From Pelecanus crispus (Eukaryota; Chordata; Aves; Pelecaniformes; Pelecanidae), in assembly GCF_030463565.1 (NCBI RefSeq), contig NC_134655.1:1810372-1874371 (forward strand): DNA of 64,000 nucleotides, read 5' to 3'. The first letter of the stretch is position 1. Every line of letters starts with the position of its first letter. This document shows, piece after piece, positions 27,370-40,100 of the stretch. A model generated the notes under the pieces. It saw only the letters and a program-made list of their open reading frames with translations. It ran no database searches and was not told the DNA's origin. A program made the translations under genes and the position numbers.

Positions 27370-28262
27370 TTTAGGATTTATCACACACAGCATGTATCAA
27401 AGCCAAATGACTTAAATGTATTTGAAATTCTATCAGAATTATGAAAGAGTAAGGTTTTTAAATTCTAGATTACAGCTCACTGCCTTTAGTGGAGCTCACC
27501 TCTTAAATAATCCTGTGTCATTTTTCACCCAGGTCATTTTTCCAGATTCCAGATTTGCAATCAGTGAGGACATCTCCTAAACTCCAGTATAACAAGGACA
27601 AAAACCCCAAACCAAATCCTCTCCAGACAAGCCAAGTCTGAGAGCAAATATCAAAGAAGAGGGAAAAATAAAAACCCTTCGTTAACATGAGAGCTCCTGT
27701 TTTGTAGCTGATTTTGTTAATGCCTATGATGTTAGCAAAAACAAGCCTGCCCCTCAGTAAAAAAACATGCCTTTGATTTCACTCTCTTTTGGGAATATTT
27801 GGCGGAAGAAAAAAAAAACCTCTCACTGAACAAATTCATAAGATATAAGCTACACTTGTTGCAGTGCTTGTTTTTCTTTTAAACCTGAGGATAAGCCCTG
27901 CCACCACAATGTTACTGGAAAACTGATTCGATTTTCTTCAATTATCTGTTCAAGAAAACAAAGAATCCAAACTGGCAGTCAGCTAAGCAGCTTTCCCCTG
28001 CCCCTTGATAAAGAAGACAGCAGTGCACACACGTTTCTGACTTACACAACTTCAGCTATAGATGACCCGTGCTGTAAACGTTTTGACACACACAGTTATT
28101 CCTATGCTCCCTGGCTTCATAACCAAACAAAGCTTCTGAGCCTCATCTATGCCTGGAGAACCCGAGGAGAAAACTGTCTTACGAATGACACAGGTGACAA
28201 GGCAATCCTAGTCCTTGCTTCTTCAGAAATTTTGACCGAGTGAGAACAACTACTGAGTCCCA

Positions 28263-28565
28263 ATGAGGCCCAAGTTCAAAGAAGTTCCCGTACCCGCACT
28301 TTTGGCCTCAACAGACTATGAAAACTTTGCTAAACTAAACACAACAAGAGACACTGAAACTAAGCAGCTAGAGGGGTCCCTCTCATCCACTATTGCACTG
28401 ATAATAGTGCTGATTATTATTTTCTCTTTGATAATGACATCCCTAGTAACCTACTGTTTTCACAAGTGGAAACTGAGAGGTAAAAAACTGCAGAAAGCAC
28501 AAGAGGAGTATCAGAAAGACCACGAAAAGAGCATTTTTCAAAGCACGCCTGGACTTGTTTCATAA
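28263..28565 (+). CDS. Unrecognised 100-residue single-pass membrane protein
   Basis: I do not recognise the family. The reading frame is complete: an in-frame TGA nine bases before the ATG fixes the start, and TAA ends it at 28,565. Residues 1-42 are hydrophilic and contain one N-glycosylation sequon (N26-T-T). Residues 43-65 form a strongly hydrophobic membrane span (IALIIVLIIIFSLIMTSLV inside). A basic flank follows (HKWKLRGKK, 67-75), then a charged helix-like tail rich in K, E and Q. By the positive-inside rule the N terminus faces the lumen or outside and the tail faces the cytosol. There is no cleavable signal peptide. The whole coding region lies in one exon, preceded by a good acceptor (TTGCTTCTTCAG at 28,209-28,220) and followed by AATAAA at 28,630. 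A homopolymer A run overlaps the stop. It could also be a lineage-specific microprotein or, less likely, a chance frame. Confidence 0.6.
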   Translation: MRPKFKEVPVPALLASTDYENFAKLNTTRDTETKQLEGSLSSTIALIIVLIIIFSLIMTSLVTYCFHKWKLRGKKLQKAQEEYQKDHEKSIFQSTPGLVS

Positions 28566-28578
28566 AAAAAAAAAAAAA
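28564..28578 (+). repeat. A(15) run overlapping the stop codon
   Basis: The adenine run begins inside the TAA stop of the membrane-protein frame. It sits before, not after, the poly(A) signal, so it does not look like the tail of a retrocopy. Confidence 0.8.
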
Positions 28579-28629
28579 CCAAAAAAGGATCCACCATGAA
28601 ATACTCTTGCATTACCTGAAAATGAAAAT

Positions 28630-28635
28630 AATAAA
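28630..28635 (+). terminator. Poly(A) signal AATAAA for the membrane-protein exon
   Basis: The canonical hexamer lies 65 bases after the stop codon at 28,565. It gives a short 3' UTR, as is common for compact small-protein genes. Confidence 0.45.
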
Positions 28636-28650
28636 AGAACAGCAACTATG

Positions 28651-31600
28651 AAATTTCCAAGCAAATATATCCTTGTTTTATCTCATTTATAAGATTGTTA
28701 GCAGTTTGGAGATTTCCTACAGCTTTATTATACATATATATATATTTATATATTTAGTCTCATTTGTGCAAAGTAAAACCAACGCAATCATGTATTTTTA
28801 ATCTCTATTGTATTACTAAAACAGTAAATTCAAATCTGTTGCTTGCACTCTTTCAAAAATCCACTGGCCCATGCAAGGCAAAAGGTCAGATTTCGGTTAA
28901 TGCAAAGCAACACAGCTGGTAAAACTCAGCGGAGTTGTGTAGTCTTGCACTGATCTAATCATCTGGCTGAAGACTTCGAAATCCAATTGGAGTCTTAAGT
29001 AAATCAGATTCACAGATACTCAGCAGTAGCAGCCTGGTCCCGAAAGCCTGTAGCTGAAGAACTCTTCATGTCTTCAGCAACAGTTCCATGCAGAAAGCAT
29101 GCAGGACCAAGCCCTAAATTCGTTAGCGGGTGGTAAGTCAGTATTTCTTGCACATAAGGTTCGGTGCCGAGAGGTGCTAGCGGCATTCCAACCACAAGTG
29201 GATTAAGGACATCCAACGTTAGTGGAACCTAACTTACCAAGGAAAGAGCAAGCCTAACGCACTTTTTTTAACTAGGCTTGTAATTATTTTTAAACCAACC
29301 ATACAATGGTGTGTTTCTATTTTCATAACCTGTAATATTATGTCACAGAAAAATGACAGAACTATTGTGAGTAGCATATATAAGTAATATTTTCTAACAA
29401 AGTGATGGATGTAATATTAATATACGTAATTGTTTTAAAAAGTAGAAGACATGTAAAATTACAAACAAAAACCCTGCTCAAGTATATAGCTTGCTTGCAA
29501 TTACCATTAATGCTGTATGTATTTTTAAACAAGCTATAATACTGTGATGATGCTGTAAACTTACTTCTGTAGGCAAAAAATGTTCTATTTAAAAATGTCA
29601 AGATGAAGGATGTAAATGTTCTTAAAGTGCTATCAACTAAAAATATGAATTTTCACAGAATATTCTAAAGGATTCTGTTACATGCTACAGATATATTTTA
29701 CAAACGTATTTATGGATCATACACACTAGTCTATGTGAGAACAAACAGTACTATTTTATTACAAAATAAATAAATGAATAAATAAGCAGTGAATATCCAT
29801 GCCCAGAAGCTGGAAAATGGTTTTTTTAAAGGTATCTTGATCAATTCTATAGGTAATTTGAAAGATAGAGGACCTAGTACCCTACTGACAGAACGTATAC
29901 ACTCCCTCTCATTTCCCAGCCTCCCCCCATACGGATCACGCTGCTGCCAGTGCAGGCAAAGACCTTCAGAATCAGTTGTGGAGGGAAAAGGAACAGTTAC
30001 CTAGTTGCATAAAAACAATGCAAATGGAGTATTCGTAAGATTAATATATGTATTCACAAAATGAAAAAACATTTTTTAAACACAGTGGCATTTAACTCTG
30101 TTGCAGGCAGTAACAATTTGCACATAGTGTCTAGGTTAGCTCTTATGGAGTGGAGACAATAAAAAGTCATTCTCTGAAAATCATACTGAATGGTAATAAA
30201 ATTACAATTTGAAGAATGCAAGTGTATTTCAAAATGCTTTAAAAAGACAGGGCTGGAAGCACTCCAGCTCTCGCTGGAGTATGTATGTATGATTTGGAAT
30301 AACTGCACTAAAAGCTACAGTTCAGGTTTTTACTGAAGAAGAATCTGGGTGCTGTGTCAGCTAACAATTTCACAGGGGGACATAATCCGTTCCAGAAGCA
30401 AAACCTTGTCCTCAGTGCCACCAGTTTAAAATTTTTGTCAAGCTCCCAACATGAATAAATGGGTTCAGCTCCTCTTCTTGGAAGCTGACCAAACTGGCTG
30501 TCATTAAAAAAAAAAAAAAAACCAAACCCCACAAAAAACCCCCAAGAAACAACCCGACTCTTGCCACACCAGAAAACCATGACCGGGAGATGGATTTGTG
30601 AAAAGGCAGCGGCCCAAAGCGGGGCTGAAGCATTTCAGTTTGTGGTATAGCTTCAGAGAAAAGGTTCAAGATCGATGTCGGGGCTACTGGAGCAGCGGGA
30701 CCAGGTCCCACCTGGCCCCAGGTGACCTCGCTCGAGCAGAGGTTGGACACGATGACCTCCAGAGGTCCCTTCCAACCTCACCATTCCGTGATGACATATT
30801 TCACAAGTAGCTGGAAATCAGTATTCAAACGTGTTTATCTTTGTTCCCAGTTCACATCCCGGCGACTTAATTACACTAAAACTTCATGCCCGTTCAAACA
30901 CATGCTAGTAACCTACTGTGAATGAGATGGAAGTTTATCCTAGAGGGGAAAAAAATGCAAAGTCCCACGGCCCAGACGATGGTTAGAAACAAGACCAAGG
31001 AATGACTGAGCCTGGAAGCCAGGTAATTTTTTTATAGAGAAAGCTAGGGCAAATGAAAGTGGAAATTACATTGCTGCAGTCCACGGGAAACTGATTTTAA
31101 TGATAATTTGAGGAATATAATTTTATCCAAAGGGTCAGTTATAGAAGTATAATGTCACAAAACCGGTTATCAGCATACACATAATATAAAACAATGTATA
31201 TACGAAAAACCCTTGTGTTATTGTACAAAGTGCAGAGCAATAAACTCTACTACATCACAAATCATTTGGAAGATTAAATAACGCAACTACGTGTAGCATG
31301 AAAGCTAGAAAGCAAAAGCTCCACAGTACTTTTAATAGGCAGATTGATTTGTTTCAGTACTACAGCTGCTCACCATATGAATCACCCTTGATCCATCTCA
31401 CTCCTCTTATGCCCCAGCAAGCACAAACAAGGAAGCAAATGAGTAAATATTTCTTGATTATAGTTTTAGAGCGTTTCTTTGGATCAAAAGGAAAATCTAC
31501 TGCTGAGGAAGGTGGGGGGGGAGCTCCTGTGAGGGGAAAAAGAGACATGATCTACTTTTTTTTTTTTTCCCCCTACATCCTCCACATCAGAATTTTTGGA

Positions 31601-33669
31601 TCTCTAGTCTCAAACACTGCAGGATTATAAAATAAATTATTTAGAGACTCAGATCATTCATTCCATTGTACATCCCTAATAGCTGCTACAAGAAAGCGGA
31701 AGACAAACACTCAGATCTCAGAGTCGTTCCTGATAAAAAATGAAAGACCTGTAGCGAGCAGTAGGAAAATGCATGCAACAGACATAGCAAAATACCCTTT
31801 GATTTTTCGGAGGAGCTGTCTGAATTGTCTTTGTAACATTTACGCAAACAAACAAGAACTGTACAGGCACCGTGCTGTGCGAGTATGAACACTATTTTAC
31901 AGACAAATATTGTCAGATGCCTAGCCCAAAGAGCTCATAGTTCAATGTATTTAAATAAAGGCTTGACAAGAGTTACAAATAAATATTTCCGTATTTCTAG
32001 AAAGCATCTATGTACTGAAAGCGAAAATATCAAAATGTCTTCTTTCACTTATAAAAATAATCAACCTATATTTAGAGTCCTGGAACTCACTTGCTGTGCT
32101 TTTTGGAAGGGCTGAAAGCTGTGTTCATTGGCAGTAACAACAAAATTACATTTTCAAAGGATTCAACTCCTGATCACCACTTCTATATCTGACCCCCCTT
32201 CCGAGGCTTCACATAGAATAACGGGCATCCTTTGCCTAGTGCTAGATTGCTAGAGACATCAAAAGACTCGAGAGAAACAGGGAGTGTAGTCCAAAGCAAA
32301 CAAGGAAGAGAGATGGAGTATCTAAAAAGAAAAGGTTTATAAGATTGGAAGGTAGGAGATTCAAGGGATTCAAACATTTCTAAGGATTATAGAGTAAGGG
32401 GAAGAAAAAAGCAGCAGCTTATTCATTATATAGGTAGCTAGGTAATCTGCAGTGACAATTCAGAAGTTAAAGCCAAGCTTAGGGGAATATTTTCGATGGA
32501 CTACTAAGCCTGCTGTTTACAAGAAACCAGACTAAACTGCCGATGAAGCAGCGAGGACAACTGGCTTTGAACAGCTTAGGGCTGCATTATGTTTTCACTT
32601 GGGGCTTGACCTACTCAGGATCAACTCCCAGTGAAATCACTCAAGGTAGGTTTTTAAGCACCAAAAGGCAGCTATTCACTAACACAGGCGGGCCTATCTA
32701 CCTCTATATCCTAGCATTTCTTTTCAGGTTTTCCATTGATTTGCGGGAAGTGAAAACAAGAGGCTAAAGAGCCCTCAAGCACTCTTATAAACAATCTATG
32801 GCACACAGAAGAAAGTAACTACATGGGTATAAAATACAAAACCAACTTCAACAATACATATTCTTATCCCCAAATGGGAAAACAAAATGCAACAGTAAGA
32901 TTTAATCCTATTCGCTTTGTAACAACAATTCAGTAAGAGTTCATAGATAAGGATATACCTTCAAGATTTCCACAGCCTTCCAAGCTCTAACTGCACAGCA
33001 GTCAGGAAACTGGAGACTGGCGAGAGTCAGTAACTTTATGACTCTCACAAGTCCACCGGCCGCAAGGTCGCTGCAAGAGCCATGCAATGAGCTCTTGCTG
33101 TCAGCAATAATCAGAAAGGTGGGCTGCATTTGTGCCCACAGATCAGCATACATCTTTTGAGGCTACAATGAAGATGATTTCATTGTCTAGCCCACTGAGA
33201 TCCCCAGCACAAAGCCTTTTTATTTGGATGGGTACTGAATACCAATCTTTCACCCAGATGTATTCTTTGAAAGATAGTGACGTTGCCATCTTGAAAAATC
33301 ACAGAGAATTACAACAAATTCTGAAGTACATTCAAAAAATGGTCAAAAATATTACTTGGCATCTTATTCCAATTTTAATCTATGTTGGTTTTTTCTCTTC
33401 CTAGACACCTATCCTATACAGGTCCTAAGATTAATTTATTACCATTTCTTGTCCTGTTGACATCCTCTGTCCTGCTGATTAATTTCTGTTACAGTCTCAT
33501 TATTTCAGTTCTATAAATACCCCATTTCATTTTACTCCTCTATAGTTACTTTGCAACCTTCTTCTTCTCCTCCACCTGGGGCTCTCGCTTGCAATTTAAC
33601 ATGAGACAGTGGGCAAAGATTGAGCTGAAATCCAGTAATTACACCTCCCTGCCCTGAAAAACGGAATAA
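28651..33669. other. Intergenic stretch between two convergent genes
   Basis: The stretch lies between the plus-strand exon ending near 28,650 and the minus-strand gene ending near 33,670. Apart from the short CR1 3' end at 30,714 and homopolymer runs (A at 30,506-30,521; T at 31,556-31,568), nothing is supported. Several AATAAA and AT-rich blocks at 29,600-29,790 could belong to a longer 3' UTR of the plus-strand gene. Confidence 0.5.
30714..30795 (+). mobile_element. CR1 LINE 3' end fragment
   Basis: The blocks GAGCAGAGGTTGGACACGAT, GACCTCCAGAGGTCCCTTCC and AACCTCACCATTCCGTGATG match the common avian CR1 3' terminus. It is severely 5'-truncated and non-coding. Confidence 0.85.
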
Positions 33670-33675
33670 TTTATT
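33670..33675 (-). terminator. Candidate poly(A) signal of the minus-strand six-exon gene
   Basis: TTTATT on the plus strand is AATAAA on the minus strand. It lies about 370 bases after the stop codon at 34,043. Another copy lies further downstream near 33,434, so the true 3' end is uncertain. Confidence 0.4.
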
Positions 33676-34042
33676 TTCCTTATGGATGGAAGCAGCTGTG
33701 AGCTGCTCTGAAATCCCACAAGCAATCCCATAAAAAGCAAGACTTCCTACTTGTCAGATTAATAATAGAAAGTGTTGGCTTTCATAATTTGAAAAAATGT
33801 ATATAGTTAGATTACAATGTATTGAAGCATTTGCATTTAGGAAGAATAAAGAGTTGAATCATAACTCAGACGCCAGGATGCTGGGCATATCTAGTTCCAC
33901 CTGCAAGAATCTTAAACCACCACCTAATTCATCACTGACAAAACACGTTATATCCACAATCGTTGGCATTCAGTATGTCACTGCCCACAGAAGACTCTCC
34001 CAGTTCTTTATGTCCTTGAGTTACGTTTACTACTTTCAGGCT

Positions 34043-34141
34043 TTAAACTTTCTGACCTTTCAGCCTTTGCCATAAATTCCTGGGATCCTCTGAAGGTTTG
34101 GGAAAGCTTCTGAGTGCTTCTCCTATAAGTGTAAGCACATC
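34043..34141 (-). CDS. C8orf48: Exon 6, C-terminal coding exon with stop
   Basis: The acceptor reads TTTTTATTTCAG|GATGTG. The exon continues phase 0 from exon 5 and encodes 32 residues beginning DVLTLIGEALRSF and ending RLKGQKV, then TAA. The spacing of L-I-G-E, S-F-P-K, E-D-P and L-W-Q-R-L is the most recognisable part of the protein. Confidence 0.65.
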   Translation of the reverse strand, partial: DVLTLIGEALRSFPKPSEDPRNLWQRLKGQKV

Positions 34142-37100
34142 CTGAAATAAAAAGGAAACATGAAAATTACCTGGTTTTGTATTCTGGCCATTTCTCATAT
34201 CCTGTATCACAGGCCTACCATTGGCAGCTACATCCAGTCCCTCAAAAGCAACTAGGTAGACAGCACTCATCACCACAATTTTGCTGGATTTTTAAAGTAT
34301 CTTGTTTAAAAACATCGTTGAACAGGCAGTGATCTGCCCCATAAAGCAGGTTTCTTCCCTAAGGAAGGGAAGGAAAAAGCAGCTGGCCTTTTCAGGGAAG
34401 CTGGGAGAAAAACAAGAGAAAAAAAAGTGAAGCCTCACTTGAGGCTGAAGTTCTCGAATCTTGGGTATGGAGTGAATGAGTCTCAAAAATCAGGAGACAG
34501 GCATTATTAGGTAAAAAAGAATGTGTGCTACAGTGCACAAATTCCCACCCTGCTCACAAACAGAGAAAGACCGATCTCGGGGCTTCAGAGAGCACTACTT
34601 ACTCATTGCTCGGAAACAACCCGCTTCCAATCTGACTCCCCTTCAAAAAGCGAGAGAAGAGTTCTTCCTTCAGGAAGATCATCCTGAGGAATAGCCACAG
34701 AAGACCCAAGGAATTCTGGAAGTTTCAGCTTACGTTGCCTACCAGCTGTTCCAGAGGTATTTCCTAACAATAAAGCTTGAGTCTTTGTGACAGCAGACAC
34801 AGACAGTTCTTCCAAGAAGAAATCTGTGTATCCAAGAAGCCTTAGCCTCCGTAAGATGTTGCAGTGTCCTATTCTGAGACTCTTATGCCAAAGGATGAGT
34901 AAGGAAGACTAGTATGGGCACAGTTACCTGCTATCACATCACTTCATTATTTACCATTTTGTCTTGGACAGCCCATCAGAAAACAAACTGTGGAGAAATA
35001 ATCAAGATGTACCCAAAACAATTCTAGGACATCCTGGGAAAGACCTTCAGCTTATATAAATCAGGCAAGCTCAAATGACTTGATCAGTACATTAGTCCCA
35101 AGCATTTTATTAATGATATGGAGCCAGATTCTATTTTGACTCGCACTGCATTCAGGTCAATCTGATCTCATTGCCATAAATCAGAGAGAAATCTGGCTTA
35201 CGGGTTCTTTAGTTACAGTATGTATAAAGTGTACCACAGCTTTTTTTTTTTAACAACATCTGCTTACTCTGGAGTAAATCTGTTCTTCCAATTTCTCTTG
35301 GATTAAAGCACTTTCCATTAGAATCTTCTTTTGTCTGAGAAAGGTAATCTTGGCTAGCTCTGCTTTCTTCTTCCGACAGTCAGGGCACACTGAAGATTCG
35401 TGGATTTGAGCTTCTGTCACCTGAAAGATGAGACTTTGATGCAATGAGCAATGTCTGTCCTACCCAGATGGTCGCTCCATTAAAAACAATCAATAAAAAT
35501 ACAGAGATAGATAGTCTAAAGACAAAAATTTGCCTTTGTAGGCAGTTGTAAATTATTTCATAATCTTTGTCACAGTATTGTCTTGATAAGCCTGTCTGAA
35601 TGTTTTCACACTCAATATATTTGCTCTTCCTCAGGTATTACCCCTTCCAGAACTGATAACTTAGTTTCATTAAAATTATTGGTAATATACTATTTCTTCT
35701 TGTAATAGGAAAAGTTTCCTTGATGCTTGAAGTTGCATGGACATTACTGACTTCTTCCACAGAAACTATAACAGTCAAAAAAAAAAAAAAAAAAAAGTCA
35801 TGTGATTGCCAAGCAACCCATCGGTGACCAGCCAAAATCAACTGTGAGGATACAGCTACACTGGCAAAAAATTTCTTTTAATTAGTATAACTCATTTGAC
35901 CCTGGGTGGATGCTCAGCACAAATTACAATTTTGCCGATGTAAATCGATACATATTTTGCTAGTGTTAAATATGTTTAGAGCAGCCCCAGCCGTTAGTTA
36001 CTCTTGCTTAACGAGTACCTGATGTTCCAGGAAGCCAGCCTGTGCATGCTAACCAGCCTTCCACAACAGCAAATACACTAACTCCTGAAGGCTCAATTAA
36101 GTTAAATTAACATGTTTTGCTCCACGTTTCAAATACTTGATGATCACAACTCAGTAACAGCAATTGTTAATCAGCAATAAGTCCACCATATACAACTGCC
36201 TGTCTGCAATGAGGCCATAGGCACATAGGAACAGCAGTGTTCCTATGCTGACAGTATAGATAGGGCCTTAAATACCAGCCACAGAGGTTATGATGAGCTT
36301 TATGAATTCTAAGAGGTAAATAAATTCTGAGGCAATTAGTTCAAATATTTATATGCAGCTCTGAGTCAGAATACCAACAAAATTCTACAGTTTTCTTTGC
36401 AAGATAAACAGTACTACTTACTATTTCCTGTATTAATTTATCCACCATGAAATCTTAAGCATATTTAATAGCATCACACAAATCCCAGTATTAGTGCATT
36501 TATGAAATATCAGTAATTTTATCTGATCTAATTTACACAGATTCCATCTGGTTAATAAACGCAGTAAGTCGCTACAAAAGCAGTGGAATCAATCCTAGAA
36601 AGGCATGTCTCAAGCCCCTCTGTCATCTTCATCCTTGATTTCTTCTCCTGTGCACAAAAATGTTATTACGTGGAGGTAAAAACAGAAGCAAATAGACATA
36701 GCAGTCAAAATTACTTTTCCTAGAAAATGTATCACCACACTGTAAGACAAATAAGGAGGCAGTAAAAACGGTGGGTTGGTTAACATTAATACAATAAAAG
36801 AATGCAGACGGCTGAAATTTCAAAACAATTTAAACAAACAGGAAGCCTGACATAATCATCACGCCAGACCTGACTTTAAGAGTATTACTCCCCGCTCACC
36901 TGGCCCGGGCTTCGCAGAGGAATACGTTATCACTTTTACTATGCTATGTGGCAATAAATTAAAGCCAGCAAATGTGATAGAGATAAAACAAAATAAATGA
37001 CTAATTATTAGTCAAAGCTCATTTTTTGTTTTATCAGAAATACTTTTCCAGATGCAGACATTCTGTACCAATTTCAAACGAAATACAGACATTCGCCAAG

Positions 37101-40100
37101 GCCCAGATTTACAGGTAAATGCATCTGTAGGCAGCGGTCACTACTCAAATCCACATAACCACATATTCAAATCCATCTGCAAGCACAAAGCAAGCACGCA
37201 AGTATCACCGGCCAAAAAAATACCAGTCTTGAGACTCTTAGACGCAGAGCTGAAGGGAGGAACTGTGTCAGAATGCCTATCCTACGGTGGGAAAAAACCA
37301 CTGGGCTGGTGAGAAAGAAAAGCACTTTGAATTGTGTAAAGATGACACAGATGCTTCTTAATAAAGGAACTGATGTCAACAAGATTCTACTGGACATGCT
37401 TTAATTCTTAGTACTATCTAATGTCTAAGAAAGCTGGGAGCAGGGGGGAGGTTTTGTCTTTGGAATACTTTTAATACTGCAGTCACAAAGACCCCACAAT
37501 CCACTGATATGCAGAATACTTCTATAAATAACAGGTGCAAATGTAACCAGAAAACAAGGGTTTTTTCCTCAGTTGATCCAGAGCTTATTGTGGACTGCAA
37601 TAACTGACCGTCCCAGCCTCGCTCAATCACAAAAATCATTATTTTATCACCAGACAATATTTTACAATGATTTGATTATTTACTAGCAACAGCTCTGCAG
37701 TAGCGTCTAACAAAAAGACGAGGAAGGTAAACCTTGAGATAGCAAGCAAAAATCTCTTTCAGAGGCCTAAGCGCAGCATCAGTAAGAACTGCCGGATTTG
37801 ATTCTTACATTACAGCTTTTTTTTTTTTCCAGTGGTTCTCCCAAAAGCATAGGCAAAATATAATTTTTTTTTCTTCCTTGCAGTACCTGTTTAACAGTCT
37901 CTCTGGTATTTTTCAGGCGGATTCTGTTCATTAGCCGATCAGGAACAATGCAGTTCAAGTCATTTGTCTCCGGTTTCTTTGCTGTGAATCCATGCTGCAG
38001 CTTTCTTGACTTGCCACCCTTTGCCTGCTTAGAGATCAGCTGCTGACACATCTTGCTTATCTTAATGGTGCAAAAAGACCAGAGAGCATCCAGTTCTCCA
38101 TCTAATAATTCAGTAATTTCTGTCAAGCATAAATCAACAAAACAAAAGTGTCAATTACTGTATCAGGGAAAGAGAAGAATTACTGGTCTCCTATCTATAC
38201 AACCTCATATTATCTATTTAATAAAAAAACCAAACCCAATGTCAAGCCTAGAGGCAATGACTGTAATAACAGCAGTGCAGAATTTAAATAAAAATCTGGA
38301 TGATAACTGCAGGAACTTGCACACTAAGTGTCTCTATGAACAGTCTCCAAAGAGGGGAGGGGATAAGAACCCTAAAGAATTAGACTACTTAATGATACAG
38401 GACAAATATATTAGTAAAGCAAGTACTTAAATACTATGGCATTGAATAAACTGACTTTCAATGACTGCCTGATACAGACTTAGCTTGTTCCTACCTGAAA
38501 CGACAACTTGCTAAAACAAAATGAATTAACATTTAACAAGAGCTACTCATCTAGTAACTCTAAGGTGCAATTCGTAAGGCACTGAAAAATTAGAGGCAGT
38601 GTCTATCGATATAACTGTGGAAAACACTGCAAATATATTCTACAACCTATAGTTAGGCATTTTTTTTTTTTTTTAGGAAATACAATTATATTAGAAATAC
38701 TTTCCTCTCAAGCTTCAGTGATCATTTCCTAAATTCTTTATATGACCTTGTTTAAACAGTATCTTTCACTCTTTCATCTTCTCTTATCCTTCCCAGTGGC
38801 ATGTAATCACAAATAAATACTGAGAGACTATACTTCAGATGGGCAGGTAAGGATGGATTTACAACTTCATTCAATGCTTAGTGGGAGATTTTGCACAGGC
38901 GTAAACACAGCCAATCAATACAGAGTAGCTAACATGAGTAATTACGTTACAATTTCAGTATTTCATGAGCATCAGCACATAATGAGATACCACTGTTTTC
39001 AACTATTTAAACAGGGGAGAGTACCTCTCTACCTTTATTACACAGATTTCGCTTTTATGCAACTACTGAAGCTGAACTAAACACTTTAACGCATGTAATT
39101 AAAGGAGAAATGAGGAGAAGACAAAACATTACAGTAAGCATTACTAGAAGTCTCATGAATACCTTTGCATATAGCTAATGCTAACACAGTGTTCCCTTCT
39201 CAGGACTCCACTCTGACAGCCAAAAAAAAGTCAGGCAACTAATAATGACTACACAGGTAAGGTATGGTCAGTTTGTTTTAACTCAAATCATTCAGAAACA
39301 AATTATACTGCCCATTTAGCTGGAAAGTATGATTGTACCATTTAAACAAGCCCTCCATATTCTCTGTTTTACTAATTTTCAGTGATTAAATTCAGTTTTA
39401 GTTTTTTCTAGACAGGCACTGCACATTTCACGGGATATTTCAGGGTGCTTGTCTGACAACTAGTGCATTGGCATTCCAGTCCTGTGGGGTACCTTGGCAT
39501 AACCACAACACAAATCCTTAAAACACTGAACAGTATGAATGTAAAACTTCGCCTAAATAGGCTGCGATGAATTGAGTCTCAAGTACACAAGATATAGCTG
39601 TGGAATTTTGCAAGGAAACAGAGGATCTCCTCAGAAATGCAGTCGATCCGTATAAAGGATAAGTGGATGTACAGTTAAGACTAGGCAAAGCAGGAATCAT
39701 TGAGCTTTGCTTTACGGACAACAAGAAAAAGATGTGATTTAAATGCAACTACCACAGTTCAGAACCAGCCATCATAGAGCAATTTATTCCTCAGAAGATG
39801 ATGTATCAAATGGATTAAAGACAACGACATAATGATACTTTATAGACAGATGAATAAGAATTAACAATACTTCAAAATGCAATTTAACGAAAAAAATTTC
39901 TTGGGTAGGATCATAAACATTTGAGTGGAAACCACCATTTCAGTCATCAGGTCATTTTCCTTACAATTGCAATGTAGAATCCCTGTAAAAGAGTGTAAAT
40001 CATTGCCACTATTGGGTTTAATCGCACTTATAAAATAGTGGCATATTCATTTATGCTGCACACAGAATGAATAAAAAGATTAAGAAGTTACTACTGCAGG

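Larger units (their letters stand above)
25751..28220. other. Intervening sequence, no supported gene
   Basis: The first 300 bases (to about 26,050) stay open on both strands and may be a further diverged part of the CR1 insertion, but I cannot align them. The rest is AT-rich. It contains an 18-base direct tandem duplication (27,334-27,369) and a guanine-run motif (27,267-27,285). The final bases before 28,221 form a pyrimidine-rich splice acceptor. Confidence 0.5.
28221..28650 (+). other. Exon carrying the membrane-protein ORF (acceptor to poly(A) signal)
   Basis: The exon would start after the pyrimidine-rich acceptor ending at 28,220, leaving a 42-base untranslated stretch before the ATG. 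The stop is at 28,563-28,565. An AATAAA at 28,630-28,635 would place the cleavage site roughly 15-25 bases later. Further AATAAA motifs near 29,765-29,785 and 31,239 could serve a longer 3' UTR. Confidence 0.5.

Noticed and set aside
28263..28578. Membrane-protein exon as a processed retrocopy
   Set aside because: The A run begins at the stop codon and precedes the AATAAA, and a good splice acceptor lies upstream. A retrocopy would have its A tail after the poly(A) signal. Flanking target-site duplications were not seen.
34603..34815. 70-codon minus-strand frame between exons 5 and 6
   Set aside because: A weak acceptor lies upstream, but exon 5 joins exon 6 directly in frame and the translation does not resemble either neighbour. 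It could at most be an alternative terminal exon.
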